A DNA stretch of 64,000 bases from Porogramme epimiltina. Taxonomy: Eukaryota > Basidiomycota > Agaricomycetes > Polyporales > Polyporaceae. Under the pieces are notes generated by a model. That model did not search any database. It saw only the letters and a list, made by a program, of their open reading frames with translations, and was not told where the DNA came from. Every line of letters begins with the position of its first letter. Positions within the stretch are counted from its first letter, which is position 1. Shown in pieces: positions 35,240-48,031 of this stretch. Location of the stretch: the NCBI GenBank assembly GCA_900155495.1, contig FTLJ01000037.1:43794-107793 (forward strand). The letters are read 5' to 3'. The translations under genes and the position numbers were made by a program.

Positions 35240-36148
35240 ACATCGCATAGCTGGAGGGTGGGCGATGCAGCAGGGTACATTTCTGGTTTTTGTGAAGCAT
35301 CTTTGACATGTGTTTGGTATCTTTCGTCTGTGCCTAGTTGTTTTGTTGCATGCGTCCCGCTTGAACCTACGTAATGACTTAGTCGTAGACCACTGCGCCA
35401 TCCTTCCCCCCTTCTATACCTTCATGACATGATCCCCGGGACCATGCCCATCGGTCCGCACCTAGGCACTCTGCCAGGCATGCGGAAAGGCACACCTACG
35501 ATTTTTATGTTAGCTATACATATCCCCCCCGCGATACATATGGTCATAGTAATGCGATGTCCTGACATACCAAGAGGAGTGTGTTCCTCAGCACGCTGAC
35601 GCTACAGAGGTCGTACTTAGAGAGCCCGAGACGGAGGGCGTCGTGTCAGCGCTTTGGCTTTGGTAAGTTGTTCTCACCCCGGTCGGACGGTGGCCGCGCC
35701 GCGGCGGAACGGTATCCGGGAACCCGTCTGAGCCTGTGACTTCCATCGTAAGGCTGCCAGGTTGGCTGCAGCGGGCTCACTATAAAATTGGATTCTCACC
35801 GCCGCCAGGAGGCCCAGTACAATGCATGCCCGCCGGTTGCACTTGGAATAAATAAGACAGACGAGTGTGACGCCATGTCGAGAACAACGTTGGCGGCCGG
35901 TGGCGAAGCTGGGCGCGACACGGAAACGTCCGCGGCGTACGGGTGACGGCAGGTGCGGGCATGCGAGCGGACTGGGTGGTCCCCGAGCTCGAACGGCCCT
36001 TGTCCTCGTCCCACTATGTGCCGCTGCTAGGCCCTCTTCATCGCCCTTCGGAACACACGCCTTTCCCTCTCGCCCGTCAAGATCAGGGGCGCCCGCTCGT
36101 CTCCCCACCCACCCGTGTCATCCTCTCTCTTTCTCATGTCCACTCCCC
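35240..36148 (+). other. Intergenic region upstream of MED13
   Basis: 909 bases between two plus-strand genes. No supported gene. The MED13 reading frame stays open upstream to 35867, but the extension lacks recognisable content. Confidence 0.55.
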
Positions 36149-39100
36149 ATGGCGGCCAAGGCTCACCAACTCCCGCAAGACAACACAGGCACATCCGTAC
36201 TGTCACAGCTTGCCCCCACCGTATCCCCAGCTTCATCTGTCCTAGCATCGATAATCCCCCTCCCCGAACATCCACTCATCGTATACTCCGTCTATGCATG
36301 CCCACCCACCACACAAGATCCTCTGGACAAACTGGAGCACGCCAGGAGAGGTGTATTGCTTCGGAACGTTGGAAAGAACTTTGTGGACTCCCTATTCCCT
36401 TGCGTCCATATCACCAAAGATGCCCCAACACTGTACGTGTTCGCAATCGGGTCTACCGCCCGTAGGTGCGATGCCCAAGGTGCACTGTCAAATCTACAGC
36501 CAGAACATTTGTCGAGTGAGTGCGCATATACCTCCCTTCACCCCCTCCCACTGTGGCATGGCGCATAAATGACTGGTCGAGACTTGTGCGCCACCACGCT
36601 AGGTTGAGAGCAGTCTCTGTTTTTATTGGCGTCCAGCCTCGTATGTTCTCGTATGCTGATCGCTGTATTGTCCAGTGATGGATTCTAGCTCATTCACACC
36701 CGCGTCCATCTATCCATGCTCAGTCACCTGTTCAGCGCAGCGTGTACCCTGCGAACGGTGTCTGAGCCCTCTTGTGGCTGCAAGCCCCCCTTCCCCTCCT
36801 CAATTACTCCCTCGAACCCACTTACGTCTACCCTTGGCGCTTTTCCTACAAGCCATTCGCGACAGGTTAATCGACGATGTCGCCGAAGCCGCTAAACAAC
36901 ACCCTCACGGAAGATCTGTCTCTCGGTTGAAGAGCGGGTTCGTGCTGGGGCCCGTGCCCTTTTCCTCTGAGTGGGGTTCGGGATGGGAGAATCATGCTCG
37001 CAGTCGACCCCTCATATTCTGCCATTTGCAAATCCACATATCTTCGTCCGCCCACACGCCCGCTGCTGCTCGTCTCGTGATCCACCCCATTATGCGCCCA
37101 ACATACTATCTCCCAATTGGTTCGTCCCTGCCGGTCCCCGCAGGCACCCCGATCCTTCTACTACCCCATGGGGTCCCCGCGTACTACCTGAGCACGTATG
37201 GTGGCCCTACAACAGCACTCACCGCGCAGTTTGAAGAGGCTCTTGTTGGCCTTGGTGCCGGAAATTGGCAACGTCCCTTGCATTCTCGCTCCAATATTCC
37301 TACCTCACGGCATGACACAGTGACCTACATTGTGGTGTGGCTTGCCGTCCAGAACAAGCAAGGCGAAGACAAGGGAATGGCCGTCATCTGGCCAGCCACC
37401 CTCTGTGCATCATACCACGCCAGTTCTCCCTCTGCCCACGCCCGGACTTCGTTGCCCTTCATCCCGGAGTTGCCTGCACAACTACAAGCATCGCCTCCTC
37501 CTCCAGCTGCGGCGGTCCCGTCTACCCTCTCGTTTGCCATGCCGACCACTCCTTCTGTCGAAATTCCTGGAAGTGCCACAGCTACTTCACCTCAGGTGCC
37601 TCTACCCCCTGGGGATAGAGAACGGCTCATCCCCTCTTTCCAAAGGCGCCCTAACCTCCTTCGGTCATCTCCGACGAGCGACTCGTTGCGCGCATTTCGT
37701 ACTCTTTCTCTTTCTAGAAGATCTTATGCGCGCGATGTCAAGAGGGTCGCTTCCGAAGTGGGCATCTACGTCGACTCTGTAGTCAAAGAGCGCGAGAGGG
37801 AGAGAGAGAGGATCCGGCGTGAGCGCCAGGAACAGGAGAACACGAGCGCACGCGCCAACTTCAATTCCAACCCAACACCTACAACAACTCAAACTCTAGC
37901 CGTTCCCGCTCCCAAGCCAGAACTACCTGCTATACAAACTCAGCTAGCGAGGCCATCTGATCCAGGCCCTCCCGTCCAGTCCATCGATGCTGCTGAGGAA
38001 GAGCCCGCTTCTCCGGAATCCGAACATTCTAACGACTCTCTATTTTCACCTACAGATGCCCACGCTGACCTTCCATCGTCCGAAGAAGAGACACAACCGC
38101 CGATTGAACAACCCACCGAAGATATTCACATTCCCCCAGCTAACCCTCCATCACTTCACCCACCACCTATAACGGCGGCTCAGGACCCTTCTGTGTCCGA
38201 GTACGATCCTTTCAGTGGTTTCGACAGTACATGGGTACAACAGCCGGCAGGATACATGGACATGAACGTCGACTACGACATCGACTTCAATATGAACATC
38301 AATATCGATCCTATGGGCAACGCGCGTGCAAATGTTGCCGGAGCCGGAAGCTATGATGTCGACGACAGCTTTGGGATGTTCACCGAAGATGATTTTGACT
38401 TCTTTGATGCCCCCTCGACACAACAGAAAGCAGCTCCGGGCCCTGTCCTACCCGTCGCTCCCTTCGCCACTAGCCTCGCCTCGGTCTCAGCTCCGATACC
38501 TCTAGGACTCGCGCCGTTAGTTGCAGTGGATGGACCCTTGCCTGGCCCAGGACCCCCATCTGCCCACATAGCTCACTCCTCTCCATGGAACTCCCACCTG
38601 GGTGAACCATTCGCTGCTGTCCTCGGCATGCCTGACAGTATCGCACCTCCAGAATTGCTCCCTCCATCTCCGTCGAAGACACTCTCATCACACTCCGCAC
38701 CGGCCACACCGTCTGTCCATCTCGCCGACGGGTACCAGTCGCCTAAGGGACGCAAATCCAGCCACTCCACGCTCGGTCCGAGTATATTTGATCCGATCCC
38801 ATTCGCCTCCAGCCACCGAGAAGCCGATGGGAAGTACGCAATCGGGAAGTTCGCCTTACCTTCACCTCCCACGGACGAAGATCGCGTCAAGCGCATGGTT
38901 TTTACGTCCACGGGACCCGTCCTCCTCGAAGGTTGGAAGTCAGAGTACAGGGCAGCCACAGACCCCAATGTCGGCATCATACGCCACCTCATCGGGGTCA
39001 AGCGCAAGAGCGTCGATCAAGGCGCCCGCGAACGACGGAAGTCCCTGTGGGACTCGCACCGCGGGTCAGAGGAGTGGCAGAGCAGCTCTCCGCCTGCCGC

Positions 39101-41509
39101 CGTTGCAGACTCCGATGAGTCTGACGAGGAGCCGTGGGTGGAAGAGGACGAGGGGATGGCCGCCCCTCGCCCATCCACCCCACCACCGTCTTACCTTCCT
39201 CTCGGTCCTACCCTCCTCCGGACGCACTTCCACCACTCTCACCTGTTGCCCATGTGCACGCCTTTGCGTCCTCCAGGGACGATCGTCAACAGCACGCCTG
39301 GAGGTACGGTTCCGATTTCGGTGCCAACACCGGTCTCACCCGCAGCGATCCTGGGAGCAGCGTCCGAGAAGTCCAAGTCCCTGGAAGCTGCGGCTCAAAT
39401 ACTCGTGAAGGAGGTCGTTGAGAATCCGGTCTGGGCGGAGGCGTGGAGGGCCAACGCGTCGTTATCGCAGACGCCCCCTGTCCTTCCTGCGAGAGTCTGG
39501 CAGGCCGATGTACGATACATCAATCAGTTCATCAAAGACAAATCCAACGGTGTCGCCACAGACTTGCAAGCACTCTTTGGTGGAGGTATGTTCGCAAGAC
39601 GTCGCCTCTTCGATACTCTCTTACCTGGTTGCTTTTCCAGGCGATTCCGCGTCGATCACACTGAGCACTTTGGAGACCCCGATGGTCACGGTAGCGAAGG
39701 GCGACGCAATCATGCAGGTGACACCTCCTTCCCTGAGGTTCTGGGAGAAGCTCGGGCTGTCACCCAAGTCAGGACCTAAAGACGTTACAGCGTTCGTCTT
39801 TTTCGAGGGCGCAGACGAAGAACGTGAGACCGAGATTGAGGGTTGGTTATTGAGGGTGTCAGCTGCGTACTCGGTAAGTTGTTGTACTGAACTCATCACA
39901 GCCGTACTAATTCCATCTCAGGCTAAGGGCTTTGGCGTGCATGAAGCCGGCATCTCAAGCCATTGCACGAAGCAGGGTCTTGCACCAACACGCTTCGAAA
40001 CGCTGCGCAAGACGCTCAGTAAGTGAACGAAGTGCATTCGTACTAGTTTAGTAACTGATTTCTGGTCATAGCGAGTTTCGTTTCCACGATTCCGACACGC
40101 CATCCTAATCTGGTTTTCTACATCGCCACACCATCACACATCATCTCCTCGTCGTCCACCGTCCTACGGCCGATCCTCTCCGCGGTGAGGAGGTTCTACA
40201 AGGCGCACTCGGAAGGAGACATACTGGTCCACTTCGTTCCCGAGTCCCTTATTCTCGGGACTCACACTCATCCGGCGGCGAACTTGGGTGGCCTCGATAC
40301 GTTCGTTAGTAGCGTTTACGACCGTATCCTACAACCAGTCAGCCGGGCCATGTCTCGCAAGTTCTTCGTTCTAAGCGCACCTGTCGTGGGTTACTTCGAA
40401 TCGCCAGCATACTCGCTCGTCCCGTCGTCGTTCACCAAATCTCGCAACGGGACATCGTATCCCAAAGTGACCTTCTCCCTGCCCTCCTATTCGTCCTCGC
40501 TTGACGTCACCCGCCGACACATGCTACTCCACGTGGGTTACCAGATCTCCGTTTGCGGTCGGTGGGTCCTGGCGGCCTGCGTGGACGCCGAAGGCGAAGT
40601 CCACGAACTGAAGGCATGGCTTACTCCCGAAGACGAAGGCATCGAAGAGTTCCTCGTAAGCCAAGTATGGACATTCGTCCACGAGTTTGCGAAACGGGCG
40701 AACATCGAATGGCGGATAGTAATATCAAGGCTAGGCCTAATGTCCCACTCTGAGCTCCTTGGTAGGTGTTATTCTCTCTCCTTTCCGTTAGGATAATGCT
40801 GATACAAAAACGCCGTCTAGCTTGGGTCTCCCGCCTTGAATCCGCCGTAGTGGTGTCGGCCGACACCTCCCCTGTTCATGTCACGCTTCTCGCCGTGGAC
40901 AACGAACATTCGTGGACGTTCCTCTCCACCTCCGACAACCCCTCGTTCGATATCCTCAAGCGCATCCCTATTCCTGCCCCACCCTTGCCCTCGAAACCCT
41001 CGCGACATACACACACATCCTTTGCCGATGCCTCGTATACATCATATTATCTAGCGCCTCCCCTCCACACCTTTTTTTACCCCTCCTACGTAATCGACCG
41101 ATCAGCGAAATGCGGACCATTTCCCTTCGTCCCAGGCTCCTCGGAGTCGCCCTATGTCCCAGACCTGGAGGACGAAGACCCCCTGTGTACAGGCACAATC
41201 TCCCCGTGTACCGAGCCCCTGCGCGCCCCTGCGTGGTCCGCCGTTGTCTGCGCCCCCTCATCGACGGACCCTACCTCACTCTCCACGACGCAACTCTTCC
41301 AACTGTACACCGTACGCTCGCCACGCTCGACGTACGGCGCGCAGGAAGACCGGACGGCACTGATGGGCGACATCGTGCGGAGCTTCCACGAGCTCGCGGC
41401 GCTGTCACGCGTGCGGTGGAAACTGCACGCCGATCCTGCGCTGCCGTTCCACCTCGCCGCCCTCGAGGTAATGCAGGCCGCGCTCAGCGGGGGCGCGGTC
41501 AACCCGTGA
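36149..41509 (+). CDS. MED13: Mediator of RNA polymerase II transcription subunit 13
   Basis: Six exons, join(36149..36515,36676..39585,39641..39873,39922..40018,40072..40761,40821..41509), give 1,661 residues with all phases consistent. The start is MAAKAHQLPQDNTGTSVLSQ. An N-terminal domain follows (PLIVYSVYACPP...), with the block MAVIWPATLCASYH. The middle is long, disordered and Ser/Pro/Asp-rich, with a repeated Asn/Asp/Met tract (MNVDYDIDFNMNINIDPMGN). The C-terminal half carries the PIWI-like fold of MED13 (RFWEKLGLSPKSGPKDVTAF, HCTKQGLAPTRFETLRKTL, VYDRILQPVSRAMSR, SLDVTRRHMLLHVGYQIS, RWVLAACVDAEGEVHELKAW). MED13 links the CDK8 kinase module to core Mediator. The first intron (160 nt) is unusually long for this window and its junction is the least certain. 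Confidence 0.9.
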
Positions 41510-42596
41510 ATCTCCTTCCTTTCCTGCTCTGTTCCCTGGGCCTTCCCTTCATCCCTCGGCTTTTGGAATTTCCCTCTATGGTTTTATTTGGCATTTTATT
41601 TGTATGCTCTATTCTCTCCCCACATCACTCGACCCAGAGGACCGTCATCGCAATCTAGTATATAGTGTACCTATTACATCGTACCCTGCAGCGCCCACAG
41701 CACTAGCTAGACTTGTACACCATCATCAGTATATAATCACTGTGTATTCTACTCTGTTTGACGTCATCCCCCACCGCGCAGGTGGGGGCCCAGTCCGATC
41801 GCGAGATCCGTGGCGTGCGGTGCAAAGACGGGCATTGGTGGCTGGACGCGGCGTATCTTCGCCTCTCAAACCGCTTCTTGACAGCGCACGCGCCCCGCCA
41901 TGCATTTATTCGCTATTTCCGCACGCGGGCTGAACAGTCGAGACAGGCTGAAGAGGGAGGCCTCGAGGAGGCCCGATGACCCGCGCCGCCCCCTGCCGGC
42001 CCTGCCGAATCGGTCTGCTCCCACCCATGTCTGGCTCTCGCCGGTGCAAGATGAGGTAGAGTGAAGCCGTGTGCACTCACTTCTCGGTGCATGGTATGTT
42101 CATCTCCTTTTTGCGCCTTTGGATGGAGATACTAATCCCTTGCGCGTTTTTAGAGCACGCTGCACGCGTGGGCGACGAGTTCGAGCGCGCGGGCAGCACA
42201 GCTTGCACTCCCACTAGACATGCCATCGCCGAACGGTCTGGACTCTGGGCACACCGTGAGCTTCTCCCTCGCGGGTGGTCCTGCCCGCGTGTCGCCCCAA
42301 CCTCTGTGGACCCCCGAGGGCTCTCGGCGAGCACATCAGACGTTCTATGGAGGCCCAGCGTTTGGGCACCGGACCAGTCCTCGGACGCGTTCGCCCGTCC
42401 GATGGGCCGCTCGCCGCGGCAGGGCGCGGTCATGGCACGCCTCCATAACACCCGGGTGCTCTGGATATAAAAGAAGACCTGCTGAAGCAGGGGACACTCA
42501 GCAGCAGCTTCACCAGCAGCCTCTCGCCCCATCCTCATCGTATCTTCTTTGAAGACACCAGCGGCGACCCCGACCTCATCCCACCTACCTCGCGCC
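41510..42596 (+). other. Long promoter region of the cerato-platanin gene
   Basis: 1.09 kb without a supported gene between MED13 and the secreted protein gene. A TATA box is listed separately. Overlapping open frames on both strands (for example minus-strand 42077-42931) are shadows of GC-rich composition. Confidence 0.55.
42466..42472 (+). promoter_or_regulatory. TATA box of the cerato-platanin gene
   Basis: TATAAAA in GGATATAAAAGAAG lies 125 bases upstream of the ATG. A canonical TATA box fits a highly and variably expressed secreted-protein gene. Confidence 0.65.
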
Positions 42597-43013
42597 ATGC
42601 AGTTCACCTCGCTCATCCTCACCCTCGTCGCGTTCTGCTCCTCGGTCTCTGCCATCACCGTCTCGTACGACCAGACGTACGACAACAAGTCCGGCTCGCT
42701 CACCACCGTCGCGTGCTCCGACGGGCCCAACGGGCTGCTCACCAAGGGCTTCACCACGTTCGGCTCGCTGCCGCAATTCCCGAACATCGGGGGCGCGGCG
42801 GCGGTCGCGGGGTGGAACTCGGCGCAGTGCGGGTCGTGCTGGCAGCTGACGTACAACGGGAAGAGCATCAACGTGCTCGCGGTGGACCACACCGACGCGG
42901 GGTTCAACATCGCGCTCGAGGCGATGAACACGCTGACCGGCGGGCAGGCGGTGTTCCTCGGCCGCGTCGACGCGACGGCGAAGCAGGTTGCGGCGTCCCA
43001 GTGCGGGCTTTAA
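42597..43013 (+). CDS. Cerato-platanin family secreted protein
   Basis: An intronless frame of 138 residues starts with a signal peptide (MQFTSLILTLVAFCSSVSA). The mature part begins ITVSYDQTYDNKSGSLTTVA and has four cysteines in the family spacing (ACSDG, QCGSCW, SQCG). These should form the two disulphides of the double-psi beta-barrel. Other family blocks are FPNIGGAAAVAGWNSAQCGS, INVLAVDHTDAGFNIALEAM and the terminal VDATAKQVAASQCGL. Cerato-platanins are small fungal wall/secreted proteins that bind chitin oligomers, self-assemble at surfaces and can act as elicitors on plants. Which role applies here is not shown. The frame is open upstream to an ATG at 42549, but the ATG at 42597 starts cleanly at the signal peptide. 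Confidence 0.94.
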   Translation: MQFTSLILTLVAFCSSVSAITVSYDQTYDNKSGSLTTVACSDGPNGLLTKGFTTFGSLPQFPNIGGAAAVAGWNSAQCGSCWQLTYNGKSINVLAVDHTDAGFNIALEAMNTLTGGQAVFLGRVDATAKQVAASQCGL

Positions 43014-43541
43014 TGTGAGTAAGCTTCATGCACTTTGTGATGACGTACTAATAGGGTCGCTGCAGTGAAACGGTAACACACAAATGATGGACAGCAGCGG
43101 CACGGACTCACGTACGGACTTGTACATCACGGACAAACATGGACTCTTCTGTACCACCACAATGATCGCTTTGTAGCACGAGTGTTGTACAGCATGTGTA
43201 GTGCGCGTGGCTGCTGTCGAGCCTAAAGGCAATAATCCAGCGTCTTTTTCTACTTATCACTTGGGGACCGACAGAATTCCGACGAGAACGAGGAGCCGCA
43301 ACCCGTTCGAAGTGCGCGTCGGACGTGGCCAAGGTTCATGACAAGAGGACCGGGCCGATCATGGCCGAATGCGGGGGCGGGGGTGGGGAAGCGCGCATGT
43401 GATTCGTACCCCGCCGCGTCGGGCGCCTGCAAGGTACGAGATCCGGCTTTCAAGAGGACGCGACTCGACGCCGTCTCGCCCTCACCCTCACCCCCTCGTC
43501 CACTCGACATTCCAACGACCCGGCCGCCCGCTTTACGAATT
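43014..43541 (+). other. Intergenic region upstream of the acyl-CoA dehydrogenase gene
   Basis: 528 bases with no supported gene. The left part is the probable 3' untranslated region of the cerato-platanin transcript, and the right part is a GC-rich promoter. Confidence 0.5.
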
Positions 43542-45161
43542 ATGCTGCGTTCTGTTTCCCGTGCCGCGACGCCCGCCGCCTCTGTTCTCCGCCAGAGAGC
43601 GCTGCCCCAGTCCGTCGCTGCACGGTGCGCACTCCGTTCGCTGTTTAAGCGTAGAACGCAACTGACACGGTCCACACTCTCCGAAGGCACTTCTCTCGCT
43701 CACATGTGGCCGCCTCAGATCTACGGCCAACGTCATTAGACACGTTCACGGAGGAGGAAGAGATGCTTCGCGAGTCTGGTGAGTTCCACCCTGACACCTA
43801 TGCTAACATGCCATGGCTTACTCGTCCTCCCTCAAGTTAGGAGATTCGCGGAGGATGTAGTGGGTCCCAAGGTGCGCGAAATGGACGAGAACGAGATGAT
43901 GGATCCTTCAGTCGTTAAAGCCCTTTTCGAGCAAGGTGTACGTCCTACCACACATATCCCCTCTCGCTCCGTTCGCGCTCATCTTTGCCCTCGTAGCTCA
44001 TGGGTATCGAGACGAGCGCGGACCATGGTGGTGCAGAATCATCGTTCACCTCTGCTATAATTGCCATTGAAGAGCTCGCGCGCGTCGACCCGTCTGTCTC
44101 GGTGATGTGCGACGTCCATAACACCCTCGTCAACACTGTCGTACGCAACTACGGCACCAAGGAGCAACAGGATGAGTGGCTTCCCAAGCTTTCTGAATCT
44201 ATGGTGCGCATCTGGTCCATTATGCGCTCAACTTGTATAAAGTCCTAACAACGCGCGTAGCTCGGTTCTTTCTGCTTGTCAGAGCCCGCGTCAGGTTCCG
44301 ACGCTTTCGCCCTACAGACGCGCGCGGTGAAGGACGGGGACGACTGGATCATAAATGGCACCAAGATGTGGATCACCAACTCTTACGAAGCCGACTTCTT
44401 CCTCATCTTCGCCAACGTGAGGCCCTTTGTCCTCCCGCTTGAACCCAAGCTCACCCAACCTCTCTCAGATTGACCCCAGCAAAGGCTACAAGGGCATCAC
44501 CTGCTTCATCGCGACCAAGGACATGGGCATCCAGATCGCCAAGAAGGAGCAGAAGCTCGGCATCCGCGCCTCCTCCACCTGCTCGCTCGCGTTCGACGAC
44601 CTCCGCGTGCCCGCCGCCAACGTCCTCGGCGGCGAGGGCAAGGGCTACAAGATCGCGATCGAGATCCTCAACGAGGGCCGCATCGGCATCGCCGCACAGA
44701 TGCTCGGCCTCGCGCAGGGCGCGTTCGACCGCGCCGTGCCGTACACCTTCCAGCGCAGCCAGTTCGGCCAGCCCGTCGGCACGTTCCAGGGCATGGCCTT
44801 CCAGCAGGCACAGGCCGCCGTCGAGCTCGAGGCCGCGCGCCTGCTCACCTACAATGCCGCCCGTCGCAAGGAAGAGGGCCGCGAGTTCGTGCGCGAGGCC
44901 GCCATCGCCAAGTACGCCGCGAGCCAGGTCGCCCAGCGCGTGTCGGGCGCGGCCATCGAGTGGGCGGGTGGTGTCGGCTTCACGCGCGAGACGGGCATCG
45001 AGAAGTACTGGCGCGACTCTAAGATCGTCAGTCTCCCATTGTTCCGCCGTGCTTTCATGTGTGCTGATAGCTTGGCTTCCTTTCAGGGCGCCATCTACGA
45101 GGGCACGTCGAACATCCAGCTGCAGACCATCGCGAAGTTTATCCAGAAGCAGTACTCATAA
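43542..45161 (+). CDS. Mitochondrial short/branched-chain acyl-CoA dehydrogenase
   Basis: Seven exons, join(43542..43624,43687..43778,43837..43937,43997..44203,44261..44416,44469..45026,45087..45161), give 423 residues. The N-terminus is a basic, Ala/Ser-rich mitochondrial presequence (MLRSVSRAATPAASVLRQRA). The dehydrogenase body follows in order: LDTFTEEEEMLRESVRRFAE, ETSADHGGAESSFTSAIIAI, CLSEPASGSDAFALQTRAVK (FAD/substrate signature), WIINGTKMWITNSYEADFFL, GIRASSTCSLAFDDLRVPAA, and AIYEGTSNIQLQTIAKFI. The catalytic Glu is the one in YEGTSNIQ, as in short-chain and short/branched-chain types. Those enzymes act in isoleucine/valine and short fatty-acid breakdown with electron transfer to ETF. 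Wording is closest to ACADSB. Substrate cannot be fixed by eye. The gene is convergent with the next, 188 bp apart. Confidence 0.93.
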
Positions 45162-45349
45162 GAGTCTCTTCTGTAGTTGATACGGTTATCCTTACTACTC
45201 AGGAGAGCATTTAGGCACATTGTACACATCTACCACACACAATCAACTCAGTGCTGTCTGAACGGGAAGTTGGTGATCGGTGTTCGTCTGAGCAGGTACA
45301 TCTCCTCTAACTATGAGTTTGATGCGGTGCATGTGTATTGCAAAGGTCC

Positions 45350-47488
45350 CTAGAATGCCTCTAGTCCTAGTAGTCCTTGACATGAGCCCTCTATGTCTAC
45401 GATCTACGAGAAATGAGTTAGTAAGGATACGAAAACAAGGAAATTCCAATCCTCACCTCCTTGGGCGCGTTTACACTCAATACCGTAGGGTCCCTCTTAC
45501 CGACTAAAACTTCATCCTCTATCCTGATTCCAATGTTGTGGAACGCTTTGGGGAACTCGAGCAGCGGCGGAACATAGATACCTGCCACGGCGCGCACGTC
45601 AGTCTTTTCCCATGACTGCAAATGCTCGAGGAGTCAAGGACGAACCTGGCTCGATGGTGACTACCATCCCAGCCCTCAGCGGCTCATTCCTGTCCACATG
45701 GGTTGACTCATGCAAGTCTACGGTGGCACCGTTTCAGACCACCAATGCGTGCATTTACAGGTTACAGGGCTTACCGATCCCTACAGGGTGTCCGATGAGG
45801 TGTGGGTAGAGCGTATCGAGAGTGCCCGCGCCGAGCGGGAAGCGGAACCCGATCTGCTCGAGCTCCTTGCGAAGGAGCGTACACGACTCCCTATGAATTT
45901 GCACGATTGACATGCCCGTCTTCTCGGTGCAGAGCGTGATAAGGTGTTTTTGGACGGTGAGCACAGCGTTGTAGAGGTCTGACTGAGCCGATGTGAAAGT
46001 GCCGTTCGCTGGAAACGTGCGCGCTATGTGAAACAACCGAACCTAGTCAGAAATGCTCTTAGCATAGCTGCGAAACATATCGTACTGATGTCTGAAGCGT
46101 ATCCACTGAGAGCGCACGTCAGTTTCTGTGGATTCCATACTGGTGATGAAATAGCACCCACTTATATTCGCAACCAGCGTCCATGAGGACCATCTCACCG
46201 TCGGCAATTAGTTGATTATTAGAAGTGTAGTGAATTATGAGAGCATTAGGACTATAAGAACACGTTAGCTCCACTGAACTTCTGAGAGCCACATCAACGT
46301 ACCCTGAGGCTACAACTGGGACATATGCGGGACGTTGGGATCCTTCTCGAGCACACAAATACTCGAAGTGAGCAGCGACAGCATGCTCTGACTTCCCCGG
46401 CTCAGTGAACCGCATAGTCTAAGTCGCAACGTCGTCAGCGTGGCTCGTTCAACCCGACAGTAAAAACACGTACTTTGTTATGGGCGCGTGCACTGATGTC
46501 CGCGGCCTGCCGCATGACCGCCTGCTCGGCCTTGCTCTTGACCGCGCGCAAACGTCCGACCTCAGGCGCGAGAGCTCTGCGCCCTAAGCCGCTCAGCGAA
46601 TCCAACAGCGCGTCGTACTCGCCTCGCGACATCCCGCCCGACGGCGACAGATACTACCCGCCTCTCAGTCCCATCCAGCCACGAAAAAGAATGCGAGAAC
46701 GTACCTTCAGCAGCGACCGCGGGGATGCGGCACGTGCGCGTTTGGGCGTGTTTGGTACGTCCATGTACACCGTCTCCGCCGCGGCCGCGAGCTTGCGGAG
46801 TGCCAGCGGGAACGCGGCGATCGGCTCTGCCTCGTCTGCGCCGAAGAAATCGACGAGGTCGTCCGGCGCGGTGCGCGCGCCATCCCACTTCTCTTTGGCA
46901 GGGTCCGTGCCGGCGGAGAAGATGCGCATGTAGTACCCGCGCGGGCTGGACGGCCGCTTCTCGAGGACGAGCGCGGCGTCGGGCTCGTCGAAGCCGGTGA
47001 GATACCAGAAGTCGGACGCTTGGCGGAACTTGTAGCTGGGGCGTCGAAATGTGAGTGCGAGGAGTTATTTTGACCGCGTGTTTAAACCCACAATATCTCT
47101 GGGGGAGAATGAGGACCAAGGTTGGGAGGTGCGTGTATGCGGGGTGACGAGACTACTCACGACCGCTCATATACTTCACCTGCCCGGCTACACAGATTAC
47201 AAGGCTGCCCTCAGGTAGGCTCTGCATGAGCTCCCGCCTTCGCCTGTCATATTCCTTCTGCGGTATGCCAGGTGTTGTCTCGCGTTCAGAGAGCAGGTGA
47301 GGATGGGAGGAGGCGAGCGGTTGTCCATATATGCTTGGTTTGAGCTGGGTGATGCCGTTGACAGAGACCGAGGACGCATATGAACGTGTGAGAGATGTCA
47401 GAGCATATGGGGAGAGGGGTTGAAGAGAGCGGGCCAAGGCAGCTCTTGCCACAGCTCGCCGGCAAGTTGGCAGTGAGCGGACAAACAT
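45350..47488 (-). CDS. ICP55: Mitochondrial Xaa-Pro aminopeptidase (ICP55/XPNPEP3 type, family M24B)
   Basis: The start at 47488 gives a basic presequence (MFVRSLPTCRRAVARAALAR) and the typical early block GQPLASSHPHLLSERETTPG followed by EYDRRRRELMQSLPEGSLVI. The M24 metal-binding core is complete across introns. It runs LMDAGCEYNGYASDITRTFP (two Asp), then LIGHPVGI continued as DLHES (His), VVTIEPGIYVPP (Glu) and IGIRIEDEVLV (Glu). The C-terminus splices to ...APKEIVDIEGSCQGLLGLEA and stops at 45350. ICP55 trims one residue from imported mitochondrial precursors after the processing peptidase. The XPNPEP3-like N-terminal pattern and presequence support this over the cytosolic enzyme. There are about nine introns, all short. 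Confidence 0.9.
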
Positions 47489-48031
47489 GAGCGGCCTCGA
47501 GCCCCCACCATAGGGTTATCCCCACCTGCCAATCCTTACGTCACTCCCAAAAGGCCGAGCTCCGAACCCAGCCCGAGCTCATTTTACCCGCGTTTTGCGT
47601 ACGGAAGAAACAAATAATCACAGCAACGTGTATTTTCAAAAGCACAGACGGTGTAATATGCTACAAGTGTAAAAGAGAACAGCAAACCGAAGCAGTATGT
47701 ATCGTTTTTTGTGAGGGTCGAGACGTTTGCAGGTTAGTACCAAGACGATTTCAGCAGAAGAAATCGGAGAGAATAGACTAGGGCGGGAGAGTGTCAACTA
47801 TATGTACAGTTTGATACGCAGGAAGAGTTTTATCTATTTTCATATGAAAGCGACTGTAACAAAGAAGGGACTGGCAGAGCACGGGGTGACGGATGGAAAG
47901 AGAGATGTATCTGCAAAGCACCTCCGAGACACTAGTTAACGGATAGGCGAAGCAAAAAGAAAGGACTGAGGGCGTCGTGGCTGTCGCTCCACGACGGTAC
48001 GCGCTAGGTCACTGTCGACGTAGCGGAAATG
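47489..48031 (-). other. Intergenic region upstream of ICP55
   Basis: 543 bases, the presumed ICP55 promoter and the 3' end of the next minus-strand gene. The stretch near 47700-47900 is AT-richer. No supported gene. Confidence 0.5.
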